From Kitasatospora xanthocidica (GTDB lineage Bacteria; Actinomycetota; Actinomycetes; Streptomycetales; Streptomycetaceae), in NCBI RefSeq assembly GCF_014656195.1, contig NZ_BNBY01000019.1, positions 101,445-165,444 on the forward strand: a stretch of 64,000 nucleotides of DNA, in the 5' to 3' direction. The translations under genes and the position numbers were made by a program. Of the stretch, positions 25,391 to 34,123 are shown piece after piece (position 1 is the first letter of the stretch; each line of letters begins with the position of its first letter). The notes under the pieces were generated by a model that did no database searches, was not told the origin of the DNA, and saw only the letters and a program-made list of their open reading frames with translations.

Positions 25391-26275
25391 ATGGCCGCAC
25401 GCCTCCTCGCCCGACGGAACCTCGGCCTGGTCGTCCCCGGCGCCCTCGCCGTCCTGCTCGTCCTGCTCGCCCTCGCCGCGCCGCTGCTCGCCCCGTACGA
25501 CCCGGCCGCCGGACGGCTCGCGGACCGGCTGCTCGACCCCGGCAGCCCCGGCCACCCGCTGGGCACCGACGGCCAGGGCCGCGACCTGCTGAGCCGGCTG
25601 CTCTGGGCCGGGCGCGCCTCGCTCACCGGCGGGCTGGTGCCGGTCACCGTCGCCACCGTCGCCGGCACGCTGCTCGGCATCGCGGCCGGGCTCGGCGGCC
25701 GGTTCACCGAACAGGCCCTGCTGCGCGCGCTGGACGTGCTCTACGCCTTCCCCGGGGTGCTGCTGGCGATCGCGATCGCCTCGCTGCTCACCCCCGGCCT
25801 GGGCGCGACCGTGCTGGCGCTGTCGGTGGTGCTCACCCCCGCGGTCGCCCGGGTCGCGTTCACCGAGACCCGGCGGATCCGCACCGCCGAGTACCTGGAG
25901 GCCGCCCGGGTCAGCGGCGCGGGCTGGGGCGCGCTGGTGCTGCGCCAGGTCGCCCCCGTGGTGGCGCCGGTGGTCCTGGTGTACGCCTCCTCGCTGGTGG
26001 GCCTGGCCGTCGTGTACGCCGCCGGGCTGTCCTTCCTCGGGCTCGGGGTGGCCCCGCCGACGGCCGAGTGGGGCGCGATGCTGGACGAGCTGCGGCCCGC
26101 GCTGCTCACCCACCCCTGGGTGGCGGTGCTGCCGGCGCTGGTGATCCTCGCCGTCTCGGTCGTGTTCAACACCCTCGGCGAGGCGCTGCGCACCCGGGTC
26201 GGCGACGCCGCCGCGCAGCTGCCGCGGCCCGTACCGGCCCGGGCGGCCCGGGCGCCGAAGCAGGTGAGCCGGTGA
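25391..26275 (+). CDS. ABC importer permease, DppC/NikC type
   Basis: The protein is 294 residues long and starts 1 base after the end of the DppB-type gene. It has a single N-terminal segment GLVVPGALAVLLVLLALAAPLLA, the periplasmic-side motif HPLGTDGQGRDLLSRLLWAGRAS typical of DppC/OppC, and the EAA loop YLEAARVSGAGWGALVLRQVAP followed by the usual C-terminal membrane segments. Together with DppB-type permease and the two ATPases below it makes a complete inner-membrane complex. Confidence 0.9.
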   Translation: MAARLLARRNLGLVVPGALAVLLVLLALAAPLLAPYDPAAGRLADRLLDPGSPGHPLGTDGQGRDLLSRLLWAGRASLTGGLVPVTVATVAGTLLGIAAGLGGRFTEQALLRALDVLYAFPGVLLAIAIASLLTPGLGATVLALSVVLTPAVARVAFTETRRIRTAEYLEAARVSGAGWGALVLRQVAPVVAPVVLVYASSLVGLAVVYAAGLSFLGLGVAPPTAEWGAMLDELRPALLTHPWVAVLPALVILAVSVVFNTLGEALRTRVGDAAAQLPRPVPARAARAPKQVSR

Positions 26276-27054
26276 GCGCGCTGCTGGAGGTCGACGACCT
26301 GGGCGTCGAGTACCCGGGCGGTGTCCGGGCCGTGGACGGGGTCTCCCTCGCTTTGCGGGCCGGCGGCGCCCTGGTGCTGCTCGGCGAGTCCGGCAGCGGC
26401 AAGACCACCGTCGCCCGGACGGTGCTCGGGCTGCCCGGGCGCGGCGCCACCGTGACCGGCGGCGTCCGGCTCGCCGGGACGGACCTGCGGGCGCTGGACG
26501 AGCGCGCGCTCTCGGACGTCCGCGGCCGCCGCGTCGGCTACGTCCCGCAGGACCCGAGCGCCTCGCTCGACCCGCTGCGCCGGATCGGCCCGCAGCTCGC
26601 CGAGGTGCTGCGCCGGCACGGCGTCGCCGACGGCCGCCGGGCCGCCCGTGCCGCCGTGCCCGGGCTGCTCGCCACCGCCGGTGTCCCGGATCCGGAGCGG
26701 GTCGCCCGGGCGTACCCGCACGAGCTGTCCGGCGGTCTGCGCCAGCGTGCCGCGATCGCCCTGGCGATCTGCTGCGGCCCGGAGCTGCTGATCGCCGACG
26801 AGCCGACCACCGCGCTGGACGCCCTGGTGCGCGGCCGGATCCTGGACCTCTTCGCCACCCTGCGCGCCGACTGCGGCATCGCGCTGCTGCTGGTCACCCA
26901 CGACCTCGCGGTGGCCCGCCGGATCGGCGGCACGGTCGCGGTCATGCGGGCCGGCCGGGTGGTCGAGCGCGGCCCGGCCGAGCGGGTGCTCGGCGAGCCC
27001 GAACACGCCTTCACCGCCGCCCTGGTGGCCGCCGAACCGGGAGCCCGCCGATGA
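26272..27054 (+). CDS. ABC importer ATPase 1, DppD/OppD type
   Basis: A 260-residue ATPase. The GTG overlaps the permease stop codon by 4 bp. Walker A GESGSGKTT, Q loop YVPQDP, signature LSGGLRQR, Walker B LLIADEPTTALD and switch His in VTHD are all present, as in the D-type ATPase of peptide/nickel importers. The usual C-terminal oligopeptide-binding extension with its Fe-S Cys motif is missing, because the protein is about 60-70 residues shorter than typical OppD. Confidence 0.92.
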   Translation: MSALLEVDDLGVEYPGGVRAVDGVSLALRAGGALVLLGESGSGKTTVARTVLGLPGRGATVTGGVRLAGTDLRALDERALSDVRGRRVGYVPQDPSASLDPLRRIGPQLAEVLRRHGVADGRRAARAAVPGLLATAGVPDPERVARAYPHELSGGLRQRAAIALAICCGPELLIADEPTTALDALVRGRILDLFATLRADCGIALLLVTHDLAVARRIGGTVAVMRAGRVVERGPAERVLGEPEHAFTAALVAAEPGARR

Positions 27055-27878
27055 GCACCGCCCACGACGCCGCGAACCCGCGTCACGACGCCCCGAGCCC
27101 GCTCCACAACGCCGAGCCCCCGCTGCTCACCCTGGAGTCCGTCGGCAAGCGCTACCGCGGCCGCCCCGCCCTGGACGGCGTCAGCCTCGCCGTCGCGCCC
27201 GGCGAGACCGTCGGCCTGGTCGGCGAGTCCGGCTCCGGGAAGTCGACCCTGGCCCGCCTCGCCCTCGGGCTGCTCGCCCCCGACACCGGCACCGTCCGCT
27301 TCGCCGGGCGGGACCCGTACCGGCTGCGCGGCCGGGCCGACCGCGCGCTGCGGGGCCGGCTGCAGTTCGTCCCGCAGCACCCGCGCGGCTCGCTCAACCC
27401 GAGCCTGCGGGCCGGGGAGGCGGTCGCCTTCGCCCTGCGGCTGCACGGCACCCCGCGCGCCGAGCGGGCGGCGGCCGTCGCCGGGCTGTTCGAGCGGGTC
27501 GGGCTGGAGCCCGCGCTCGCCGCCCGCTACCCGCGCGAGCTGTCCGGCGGGCAGCTGCAGCGGGTGGCGGTGGCCCGGGCCCTGGCCACCCGGCCGTCCC
27601 TGCTGGTCTGCGACGAGCCGACCTCCGCCCTGGACCGCGCCGTACAGGCCCGGCTGCTCGACCTGCTCACCGAACTGCGCGAACGCACCGGCCTGGCCTA
27701 CCTGTTCATCTCCCACGACCTCGCCGTGGTCCGCCGGCTCGCCGACCGGGTGCTGGTGCTGCGGCACGGCCGGGTCGTCGAGGAGGGCCCCGCCGACCGC
27801 CTCTGGGACTCCCCCGAACACCCGTACACCCGGGCACTGCTGGACGCCGCCACCGGCGCCGCCCCGCCCGCGAACTAG
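27051..27878 (+). CDS. ABC importer ATPase 2, DppF/OppF type
   Basis: This 275-residue ATPase overlaps the previous gene by 4 bp. After a disordered N-terminus of about 25 residues come Walker A GESGSGKST, Q loop FVPQHP, signature LSGGQLQR, Walker B LLVCDEPTSALD and the switch His in ISHD. It should form the heterodimer that powers the importer with ATPase 1. Confidence 0.92.
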   Translation: MSTAHDAANPRHDAPSPLHNAEPPLLTLESVGKRYRGRPALDGVSLAVAPGETVGLVGESGSGKSTLARLALGLLAPDTGTVRFAGRDPYRLRGRADRALRGRLQFVPQHPRGSLNPSLRAGEAVAFALRLHGTPRAERAAAVAGLFERVGLEPALAARYPRELSGGQLQRVAVARALATRPSLLVCDEPTSALDRAVQARLLDLLTELRERTGLAYLFISHDLAVVRRLADRVLVLRHGRVVEEGPADRLWDSPEHPYTRALLDAATGAAPPAN

Positions 27879-27927
27879 CACCTCTCCCGCACCGCACCCC
27901 GTACGACCGAACCACAGAGGAATCACC

Positions 27928-29541
27928 ATGACGCGCACCGCCCGTACCCGCTCCAGAGCCGTCGCCCTGCCGGCCGCCGCCGTCCTGCTCGCCGCGGCCG
28001 CCGGCTGCGCCGGCTCAGGCGGCACCACGGGAGCGGGCGGCGGCGACGGCCGCGGCGGGACACTGGTGATCGGCGCCACCGGCAAGCTCCCCAACACCGA
28101 CACCGTGATCGGCGGCGCGGGCTTCGAGGGCAAGCGCCTGGTCTCCTTCCAGCTCTACGAGGGCCTCACCCGTTACGAGTTGCTCCAGGGCACCGACAAG
28201 CCGCCGGTCGTCACCGGCGCGCTCGCCACCGACTGGCAGGTCGCCGCCGACCGCAGGACCTGGACCTTCACCCTCCGCAAGGGCGTGAAATTCCAGGACG
28301 GCACCCCCTTCGACGCCGACGCGGTGGTCTTCAACCTGGCGCGCTACCTCGACAAGGGCAGCCCCGAGTACACCGACGCCCTCGGCGCCGCCGCCGCCGA
28401 GTACGCGGGCGACATCGCCTCCTACCGCACGACCGACGCCGACCACGTCGAACTGGTCACCAAGGAGCCCAACGGGCACTTCCCGGAGGACCTGGCACAC
28501 GTCCTGATCGCCAGCCCCACCGCCGTCCGGAAGACCGGTTCGGCGAACTTCGCCCAACACCCCGTCGGCACCGGGCCGTTCAGCTTCGTCTCGCAGACCG
28601 AGGGCCAGCAGATCGAACTCGCCGCCAACAAGGACTACTGGCGCGGCGCCCCCAAGCTGGACCGGCTGGTGGTCAAGGCGTTGCCGGACGCCGCCGCCCG
28701 CACCGCGGCCCTGCGCTCCGGCGGCGTGAACTGGATCGAGTACCCGAACCCGGACGACATCGACAGCCTCAAGGCTGACGGCGTCACCCTCGCCACCAAC
28801 AGCTACGACCACCTCTGGTACTGGATCCTGGACACCTCCAAGGCCCCCTGGAACGATCCGCGGGTGCGCAGGGCCGCCAACTACGCGATCGACCGCAAGG
28901 CCATCGCCGACAAGCTGCTGCACGGCACCGCGGACCCCGCCTTCCAGGCCGCGCCGCGCGCCACCGCCGCCTACGACCCCGCCGGGGACGTCTACTCCTA
29001 CGACCCGGCCAAGGCACGGCAGTTGCTCGCCGAGGCCGGCGTCCCGAACGGCTTCGCCACCTCCGTCACGGTGCCCACCGGCGGCAGCGGCAACCTGCTG
29101 CCGGTGCCGATCGCCGAGGCCCTCCAGCGGGACCTCGCCGCCGTCGGCATCAAGGTCGAACTGCGCACCACCGACTGGACCACCCTGATCGGCGCCGAGG
29201 CCAAGGGCCAGGTGGCGCTCGGCTCCGACGCCGTCGCCCAGTCCACCACGCTGTTCCAGTCCGAGGCGCTGCTGCCGCTGTTCATCGGCTCCAAGAGCCC
29301 GTTCTGGACCGGCCACTACGCGAACCCGCAGGTCGACGAGTTGCTCGCCGGCTCGGCCGCCGACGCCGACCAGGCCGCCCGGCAGGCCGGCTACCGCAAG
29401 GCCCTCACGCTCGTCACCCAGGACGCGCCCTGGCTGTTCGTCGTCAACGACCGCAACCCGCGCGCCCTTTCGCCGAAGGTGCACGGGCTGGTCCAGCCGC
29501 AGTCCTGGTTCCTCGACCTGACCACCGTCCGGGTCCGCTGA
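27928..29541 (+). CDS. Substrate-binding lipoprotein of the peptide/nickel ABC family
   Basis: The 537-residue protein is a family-5 extracellular solute-binding protein. It has a basic N-terminus, a hydrophobic segment and the lipobox LAAAAGC (Cys 27), then a Gly-rich linker. Characteristic segments are LYEGLTRYELLQG, ATDWQVAADRRTWTFTLRKG with VKFQDGTPFDADAVVFN, HPVGTGPFSF and the late WFLDLTTVRV end. Gene order permease-permease-ATPase-ATPase-binding protein is complete. The ligand cannot be fixed: neighbours are monooxygenases, so it is probably an oxidisable small organic compound and not a nutritional peptide. Its start has GAGGAATCACC upstream. Confidence 0.92.
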   Translation: MTRTARTRSRAVALPAAAVLLAAAAGCAGSGGTTGAGGGDGRGGTLVIGATGKLPNTDTVIGGAGFEGKRLVSFQLYEGLTRYELLQGTDKPPVVTGALATDWQVAADRRTWTFTLRKGVKFQDGTPFDADAVVFNLARYLDKGSPEYTDALGAAAAEYAGDIASYRTTDADHVELVTKEPNGHFPEDLAHVLIASPTAVRKTGSANFAQHPVGTGPFSFVSQTEGQQIELAANKDYWRGAPKLDRLVVKALPDAAARTAALRSGGVNWIEYPNPDDIDSLKADGVTLATNSYDHLWYWILDTSKAPWNDPRVRRAANYAIDRKAIADKLLHGTADPAFQAAPRATAAYDPAGDVYSYDPAKARQLLAEAGVPNGFATSVTVPTGGSGNLLPVPIAEALQRDLAAVGIKVELRTTDWTTLIGAEAKGQVALGSDAVAQSTTLFQSEALLPLFIGSKSPFWTGHYANPQVDELLAGSAADADQAARQAGYRKALTLVTQDAPWLFVVNDRNPRALSPKVHGLVQPQSWFLDLTTVRVR

Positions 29542-29591
29542 ACAGCGCCCACCGCCCCCGCCCCGAGCCCTCCAGAACGGACACCCGCCCG

Positions 29592-30617
29592 ATGACCACC
29601 CCGCACCCCCCGCACCACCCCGCCGAGACCGAGCCGCCCAAGTGGGGCATCACCCTGCCCCTGCCCGGGCTGACCATCGACCGGCACCGCTTCCTGGTCG
29701 AGCGCCTGCCCGACCTCGGCTACACCGACGTCTGGAGCGCCGAGGGCGGCGGCACCGACGCCTTCACCCCGCTGGCCGCCACCGCCGCCTGGTCCCCGTC
29801 GCTGCGGATCGGCACCGGCATCGTCCCGGTGCACACTCGCGGCCCCGCAGTGCTCGCCCAGACCGCCGCCACCCTCGCCCAACTCGCCCCCGGCCGCCTC
29901 CTGCTGGGCATCGGCGCCTCCGTCCCCGCGCACGTCACCGACATCAACGGCATCCCCTTCGACGAGCCGTTCAAGCGGACCCGGGACGTGCTGCGCTTCG
30001 TCACCCGGGCGCTGCGCGGCGAGTACGTCACGGGCGGGTTCGACACCTTCGACATCACCGGCTACCGGCTGCCGCACCCGCCGGCCGACCCGGTCAAGGT
30101 GATCCTGGGCGCGCTGCGCCCCAACATGCTCCGGCTCGGCTTCACCGAGGGGGACGGCGCCATCACCAACCTGCTGTTCCCGCACGACGTGCCGAAGATC
30201 CTGGAGACCGTCGGCCCGCAGCCGCCCGGCAAGGAGCTGGTGGTCAAGGTCTTCGTCTGCCCCACCGAGGACACCGACTACGCCCACCGCGCCACCCGGC
30301 CCTTCCTGGCCTGGATCCTCAACCGCGAGCCGTACCGGAAGTTCCACGAGTGGCTGGGCCACGGCGAGTTGCTCGCCGAGACGCACCGGCTGTGGGCCGA
30401 GGGGGATCCGGAGGGCGCCCAGAAGGCCCTGCCGGACGAGGTCGTCGACGGGCTGTTCGTCAGCGGCTCCCCCGAGGAGTGCCGGGAGCGCATCCTCGCC
30501 TACCACCGCCCCGGCGTCACCACCGTCCAGCTGTACGTGTCGCTGCCGCCCGAGGTGTTCGTCAGCCGGGCCAAGCTGCTCGACACCCTGGCCCGGCTCG
30601 GCCCGGCCGCCCGCTGA
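29592..30617 (+). CDS. LLM-class flavin-dependent oxidoreductase
   Basis: The protein has 341 residues and the luciferase-like TIM-barrel fold: WGITLPLPG at the start, YTDVWSAEGGGTDAFTPLA, LRIGTGIVPVHTRGPAVLAQTAATL and RLLLGIGAS with the usual Gly-rich turn, and a C-terminal VSGSPEECRERILAYHRPGVTTVQLYV helix-strand. Family members use FMNH2 or F420. ATG at 29592 lies 50 bp after the binding-protein gene with CCGCCCG and an AGAACGG-type RBS. The flavin reductase of the neighbouring operon could supply reduced flavin; this is inference. It is one of two LLM enzymes in the operon. Confidence 0.85.
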   Translation: MTTPHPPHHPAETEPPKWGITLPLPGLTIDRHRFLVERLPDLGYTDVWSAEGGGTDAFTPLAATAAWSPSLRIGTGIVPVHTRGPAVLAQTAATLAQLAPGRLLLGIGASVPAHVTDINGIPFDEPFKRTRDVLRFVTRALRGEYVTGGFDTFDITGYRLPHPPADPVKVILGALRPNMLRLGFTEGDGAITNLLFPHDVPKILETVGPQPPGKELVVKVFVCPTEDTDYAHRATRPFLAWILNREPYRKFHEWLGHGELLAETHRLWAEGDPEGAQKALPDEVVDGLFVSGSPEECRERILAYHRPGVTTVQLYVSLPPEVFVSRAKLLDTLARLGPAAR

Positions 30618-30706
30618 CCGCGCCCTCCGAGATCCTCCGAGATCCTCCAAGTTCCTCCGCCACCCTCCGACACCCTCCGCCACCCTGCGACACCCGAGGA
30701 GATGCC

Positions 30707-31801
30707 GTGCCCCTGGAGATCCGCGGCGGGGTCCGCGCCGCCCCCGTGCCCGGCGACACCCCGCAGGAGCGCCAGGCCCTGCGCTGGGCCCCCGACGCCC
30801 GCGACCGCACCGCCGACCCCGCGTACGTCGCCCGTACCGCCCGCGAGAACGAGGAGGACGGGCTGGACAGCGCCCTGGTGGTGCAGTCCAGTTCCTGGCC
30901 CGACCCCTGGCTGGTGGCCTCCTGGGCGCTGGCCGCCACCAGCCGGCTGCGGATCGCCGTGGCCCACCGGGTCGGCACCACCGCGCCGACCGTCGCCGCC
31001 CGCTCGCTCGCGACGCTGGACCGCCTCTCCGGCGGACGGGCGGCGGCCCACGTGATCATCGGCTCCAGCGACCGCGACACCGCCCGCGACGGCGACCACC
31101 TCGACAAGGCGGAGCGCTACCGCCGGGCCGAGGAGTACCTCGACCTGTTCACCCGCTACCTGACCGCCGACCAGGACATCGACCACAAGGGCGAGTTCTA
31201 CACCGTGGCCGCCGCCCGCCCCGGCCTGCACCCCAGACCGGGCGGCGAACTGCTCTCCTTCGGCGGCTCGTCCCCGCAGGGCCTCGACCTCGCGGCCCGC
31301 TACGCCGAGGTGTACGCCGTCAGCCCGCTGCCGCTGCCCGACACCCGTCGGCGGATCGCCCAGGCCCGGGCCGCGGCCGCCGCCCACGGCCGCACCCTGC
31401 GGATCTGGCGGCACCTCACCGTCGTCCTCGCCGACTCCGACGAGGACGCCCGCGAGCGGGTCCGCCGGCTGCGCCGGGAGGCCCTGCGGCTCACCGCCGG
31501 CGGTGCGGGGGGCCGCTGGCGGGAGGCCGTCCAGCTCGACCGGGACCGCGAGCGCGGCAGCTCCGACCCGGCCCAGGGCGAGGAACAGGTGGCCGCCTAC
31601 GTCCGCCGCTCCCTCACCGCCGCCTACGCGGGCTCCCCCGCCACCGTCGCCGCCCGCATCGGGCTGCTCCGCTCGGCGGGCGTCGACATCGTCCAGCTCG
31701 ACCTCCCGGTGGAGACCGACCACGACCGCGAACTCCGCCGCACCCTCGTCCGCCACCTCCGCACCGGCCACGGCACCCCGGCCGACCGCCGCAACTGGTA
31801 A
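30707..31801 (+). CDS. LLM monooxygenase, SsuD/alkanesulfonate monooxygenase-like
   Basis: The GTG at 30707 has GAGGAG 6 bases upstream and gives 364 residues. The N-terminus and the segments VARTARENEEDGLDSALVV, AHRVGTTAPTVAARSLATLDRLSGGR, HVIIGSSDRDTARDGDHLDKAERYRRAEEYL and FYTVAAARPGLHPRPGGELLSFGGSSPQGLDLAA are characteristic of the FMNH2-dependent SsuD group, which releases sulfite from organosulfonates. Together with the ABC importer and the first LLM enzyme this suggests import and oxidation of a sulfonate or related compound. Its last 87 bases are repeated 162 bp downstream. Confidence 0.85.
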   Translation: MPLEIRGGVRAAPVPGDTPQERQALRWAPDARDRTADPAYVARTARENEEDGLDSALVVQSSSWPDPWLVASWALAATSRLRIAVAHRVGTTAPTVAARSLATLDRLSGGRAAAHVIIGSSDRDTARDGDHLDKAERYRRAEEYLDLFTRYLTADQDIDHKGEFYTVAAARPGLHPRPGGELLSFGGSSPQGLDLAARYAEVYAVSPLPLPDTRRRIAQARAAAAAHGRTLRIWRHLTVVLADSDEDARERVRRLRREALRLTAGGAGGRWREAVQLDRDRERGSSDPAQGEEQVAAYVRRSLTAAYAGSPATVAARIGLLRSAGVDIVQLDLPVETDHDRELRRTLVRHLRTGHGTPADRRNW

Positions 31802-32038
31802 CCACACCCCCGCCCAGGGCCCCGCGGTCACCCGTAGACCGCCACCCGGGGCCGCACCGTTCCCGCAGCGGCCTTCACCGACCACGACCGCGAGCTCCGC
31901 CGCACCCTCATCCGCCACCTCCGCACCGGCCACGGCACCCCGGCCGACCGCCGCAACTGGTAACCACACCCCCGCCCAGGGCCCCGCGGTCAGCCGTAGA
32001 GCGCCACCCGGGGCTGCACCGTTCCCGCGGCGGCCTTC
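31715..32038. repeat. Tandem duplication of 162 bp across two convergent 3' ends
   Basis: Copy 1 is 31715-31876, copy 2 31877-32038, with a few scattered mismatches. Copy 1 holds the real end of the SsuD-like gene; copy 2 holds a second copy of that end fused to the true 3' end of the convergent secreted-protein gene, whose stop codon region is also repeated in copy 1 as a relic. The event therefore duplicated the shared gene junction. Drift (e.g. CTCGTC versus CTCATC) shows it is not brand new. Confidence 0.9.
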
Positions 32039-32484
32039 ACCACGGTGAGCCGGTAGTACTGGGTGAGCGTGTGGTGGCTGTGGAGGACCAGCTTCGCCTG
32101 GCCGAGGTCGGTGTAGAGGGTGCCGGTCTGGCTGCCGAGCGGCACCGTCTTCCAGTGGCCGCCGGTCAGGATCTCCAGCTTGACATCCGCCGGGGCGAGG
32201 AAGGGCCCCCGGTCCGGCGAGACGAGGAGGACCTGCGGGGCGATGGTCTGGTCCGCCGCCGTGGGGTTGCGGTAGGTGACGATGATCCGGTGCGCCGCGT
32301 GGTCGGACGGCAGCGGGGTGGCGGGCAGGTCGACGAAGGAGGCCGGCGCGGCGGCGGCCGCCCCGGCCTGCGGGGCCGCGGTCACGGTGGCCGCCGCGGG
32401 CGAGGGCGCCGTGAGCACGGCGGCCGGCAGGGCGGCGAGGGCGGTCAGGGCCAGGGCCCGGCCGAGGATCTTCCTGGTCGGCAT
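31990..32484 (-). CDS. Secreted protein of unknown function
   Basis: The 164-residue protein starts at an ATG with AAGGAGG 6 bases upstream. A classical Sec signal peptide covers residues 1-30 (KILGRALALTALAALPAAVLTAP, cleavage near SPAAA). The mature part is Ala-rich, then a beta-type domain with TYRNPTAADQTIAPQVLLVSP and HHTLTQYYRLTVVK; it resembles signal-anchored or immunoglobulin-like secreted Streptomyces proteins. No catalytic motif or cysteine is seen. Converges on the SsuD-like gene. Confidence 0.72.
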   Translation of the reverse strand: MPTRKILGRALALTALAALPAAVLTAPSPAAATVTAAPQAGAAAAAPASFVDLPATPLPSDHAAHRIIVTYRNPTAADQTIAPQVLLVSPDRGPFLAPADVKLEILTGGHWKTVPLGSQTGTLYTDLGQAKLVLHSHHTLTQYYRLTVVKAAAGTVQPRVALYG

Positions 32485-32629
32485 GGCGCCTCCTTGGGTG
32501 GTCTTCGGCTCCCCGGGCAGTCCGCCGGTCGCCGCGCCGTACCCGTCCACCCTGCACTCCGACGGAGCAGCGCGCATCCGCTCCGCGCTCCCGGCGGGCC
32601 CGGCCCGGGGCCGCGCCGCACCCGGTCGG

Positions 32630-32635
32630 TAGCAT
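32630..32635 (+). promoter_or_regulatory. -10 box for the ATP-grasp gene
   Basis: TAGCAT lies 31 bases before the GTG start, with a GAGGGAG ribosome binding site in between. An ordinary leadered promoter. Confidence 0.4.
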
Positions 32636-32665
32636 CGCTCCCCACGACCCACCGAGGGAGCACCC

Positions 32666-33487
32666 GTGCCCGACCGCCGCAGCCTGCTGTACGTGACCGA
32701 CCTGGCCTACCCGGCCCGCGGGCGCCGCTACGGCGACGAGGACGTCTTCCTCACCTCCCGGCTGCGGGAGTGGTTCGACCTGGCCCTGTGCCACCCGCTC
32801 GACGCCGCCGCCCTGATGGCCCGCTTCGACGGGGTCGTGGTGCGCAACAGCGGGCCGGTGCTGCACTACCGCGAGGAGTACGCGCGCTTCCGCGACCGGG
32901 CCCTGGCCGAGGGCGTCCGGGTCTACAACCCGCTGACCGGGCGCGGTGACATGGCCGGCAAGCGGTACCTGCTGGATCTGACCGCGGCCGGCCACCCGGT
33001 CATCCCGACCGTCGACCGGCCGCAGGACCTCCACCTGCTGCCCGCCGCCGACCGGTTCGCGGTCAAGCCCGAGGAGGGCGCCGACAGCATAGGCCTGCGC
33101 TTCCTCACCCGTGCGGAGCTGGCCGGCCTGGAGTGGGGCGGGGTGCTGGTCCAGCCGCGGATCGACTTCCGGTACGAGGTCTCGTTCTACTTCGTGGACG
33201 ACGCCTTCCAGTACGCCCTGCACGCCCCCGATCCGGCCGCGCGCTGGGTGCTGGAGCCGTACGAGCCGAGCGGGGACGACCTCGCGTTCGCCCGGCGGTT
33301 CATCGCCTGGAACACGCTCGACCACGGGATCCAGCGGGTGGACGCCTGCCGGGCGCCGGACGGGCGCCTGCTCCTGGTCGAGCTGGAGGACCTCAATCCC
33401 TACCTGTCCCTCGACCTGGTCCCCGAGGAGACCCGGGAGGGCTTCGTCCGGGCCATGGCGGACTCCCTGCACCACTTCCTCGCCTGA
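32666..33487 (+). CDS. ATP-grasp-like protein of unknown substrate
   Basis: The protein is 273 residues long; GTG at 32666 has GAGGGAG 6 bases upstream. The fold shows the ATP-grasp pattern: RFDGVVVRNSGPVL early, then KRYLLDLTAAGHPVIPTV, RFAVKPEEGADSIGL (ATP-binding Lys), VLVQPRIDFRYEVSF and a late metal-binding VELEDLNPYLSL, where the Glu and Asn ligands match the family. Related enzymes ligate a carboxylate to an amine via acyl phosphate. The partners here are not visible; the neighbouring genes do not show an obvious peptide precursor. Confidence 0.7.
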   Translation: MPDRRSLLYVTDLAYPARGRRYGDEDVFLTSRLREWFDLALCHPLDAAALMARFDGVVVRNSGPVLHYREEYARFRDRALAEGVRVYNPLTGRGDMAGKRYLLDLTAAGHPVIPTVDRPQDLHLLPAADRFAVKPEEGADSIGLRFLTRAELAGLEWGGVLVQPRIDFRYEVSFYFVDDAFQYALHAPDPAARWVLEPYEPSGDDLAFARRFIAWNTLDHGIQRVDACRAPDGRLLLVELEDLNPYLSLDLVPEETREGFVRAMADSLHHFLA

Positions 33488-33501
33488 ACGCCTGGCACCC
33501 G

Positions 33502-33522
33502 GTGCTGCTCCGCGGAAGTTCG
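33502..33522 (+). repeat. Terminal inverted repeat of an IS630-type element, left copy
   Basis: The 21-bp GTGCTGCTCCGC(G)GAAGTTCG matches in reverse, with one mismatch, the 21 bp at 34597-34617. The IS630 remnant starts right after it. Confidence 0.7.
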
Positions 33523-33682
33523 CCGCCATCTCCGCGTCCCAAGTCGCCCGCATCCTCGCCGACTTGGACCTCACGTCGCGCCGGGCACCGGGCTGGCTCA
33601 CCCGCCGTGACACGCCCGGCTTCTGGCGGCGGGCCGCCGCGATCTGCGGTCACCTGATCAGCCCCGACACCCCAACGTGAAC
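33514..33682 (+). pseudogene. IS630-family transposase remnant
   Basis: Beginning near RKFAAISASQVARILADLDL and continuing with GWLTRRDTPGFWRRAAAICG, the translated frame matches the N-terminal helix-turn-helix region of IS630 transposases (usual form: ISASQVARILAELDLKPWRTRSW). It has no start codon of its own, is only 55 residues long, and ends in a stop after PDTPT. A degenerate second end repeat lies at 33676-33697. It is a decayed fragment flanked on the left by a 21-bp end repeat. Confidence 0.8.
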
Positions 33683-33697
33683 CTACGCGGAACCGCA
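33676..33697 (-). repeat. Degenerate copy of the IS630 end repeat
   Basis: Read in reverse it matches the left end repeat at 33502 in roughly two thirds of positions (shared TTCCGCG and GGTTC-like core). With the left repeat it would delimit a remnant of about 196 bp. It overlaps the end of the next gene's coding frame. Confidence 0.4.
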
Positions 33698-34024
33698 CTG
33701 GTCCGTTGCGGGCTCGGCCAGGATCAGATCGAGGAGACCGGGGAACCGCCGGTCGAATTCAGGGCGGCGGAGCCGGTTGAGCCGGCGTGGTCCCTCGTCG
33801 CGCTGCTCGATGAGGCCGGCGGCACGCAGCACGGCGAAGTGGTGGCTGCGCGTCGCTTTGGTCACCGGAAGGTCGAACGTGCCGCAGGCGCGGGTCCAGT
33901 CAGGGGCGCCGGCCAACTCCCTGAGAATGGCGCGTCGCACGGGGTCGCCGACCGCGTCGAGCGCGTCCTGGAGCGACACCTCGGTCGGATGGGCGTGGGT
34001 GAGGCTGCGGGTGCGCGCGGACAT
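33683..34024 (-). CDS. ArsR-family regulator
   Basis: The protein is 113 residues with a single winged helix: LQDALDAVGDPVRRAILRELAG, recognition helix TKATRSHHFAVLRAAGLI and wing RDEGPRRLNRL. No cysteine metal site is seen, so it probably senses a small molecule or redox change. ATG at 34024, with GAGG 9 bases upstream. Divergent from a tautomerase gene, with a paired inverted repeat in the gap. The stop region overlaps a decayed end repeat, so the C-terminus may have been trimmed. Confidence 0.83.
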   Translation of the reverse strand: MSARTRSLTHAHPTEVSLQDALDAVGDPVRRAILRELAGAPDWTRACGTFDLPVTKATRSHHFAVLRAAGLIEQRDEGPRRLNRLRRPEFDRRFPGLLDLILAEPATDQCGSA

Positions 34025-34041
34025 GGATCGATCCTCTGCAG

Positions 34042-34091
34042 AGTGTTCGACGAGCACCGTACACTGATATGGTCGATGTTTATCGAACACT
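34042..34091. promoter_or_regulatory. Paired inverted repeat between ArsR and tautomerase genes
   Basis: AGTGTTCGA at 34042-34050 faces TCGAACACT at 34083-34091. The DNA between them is AT-rich (including ACACTGATATGG) and contains the candidate promoters. It is the likely operator for the divergent pair. Confidence 0.6.
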
Positions 34092-34123
34092 GTAGCCGGG
34101 CCTTCCGGAAAGCGAGCGTTCTC

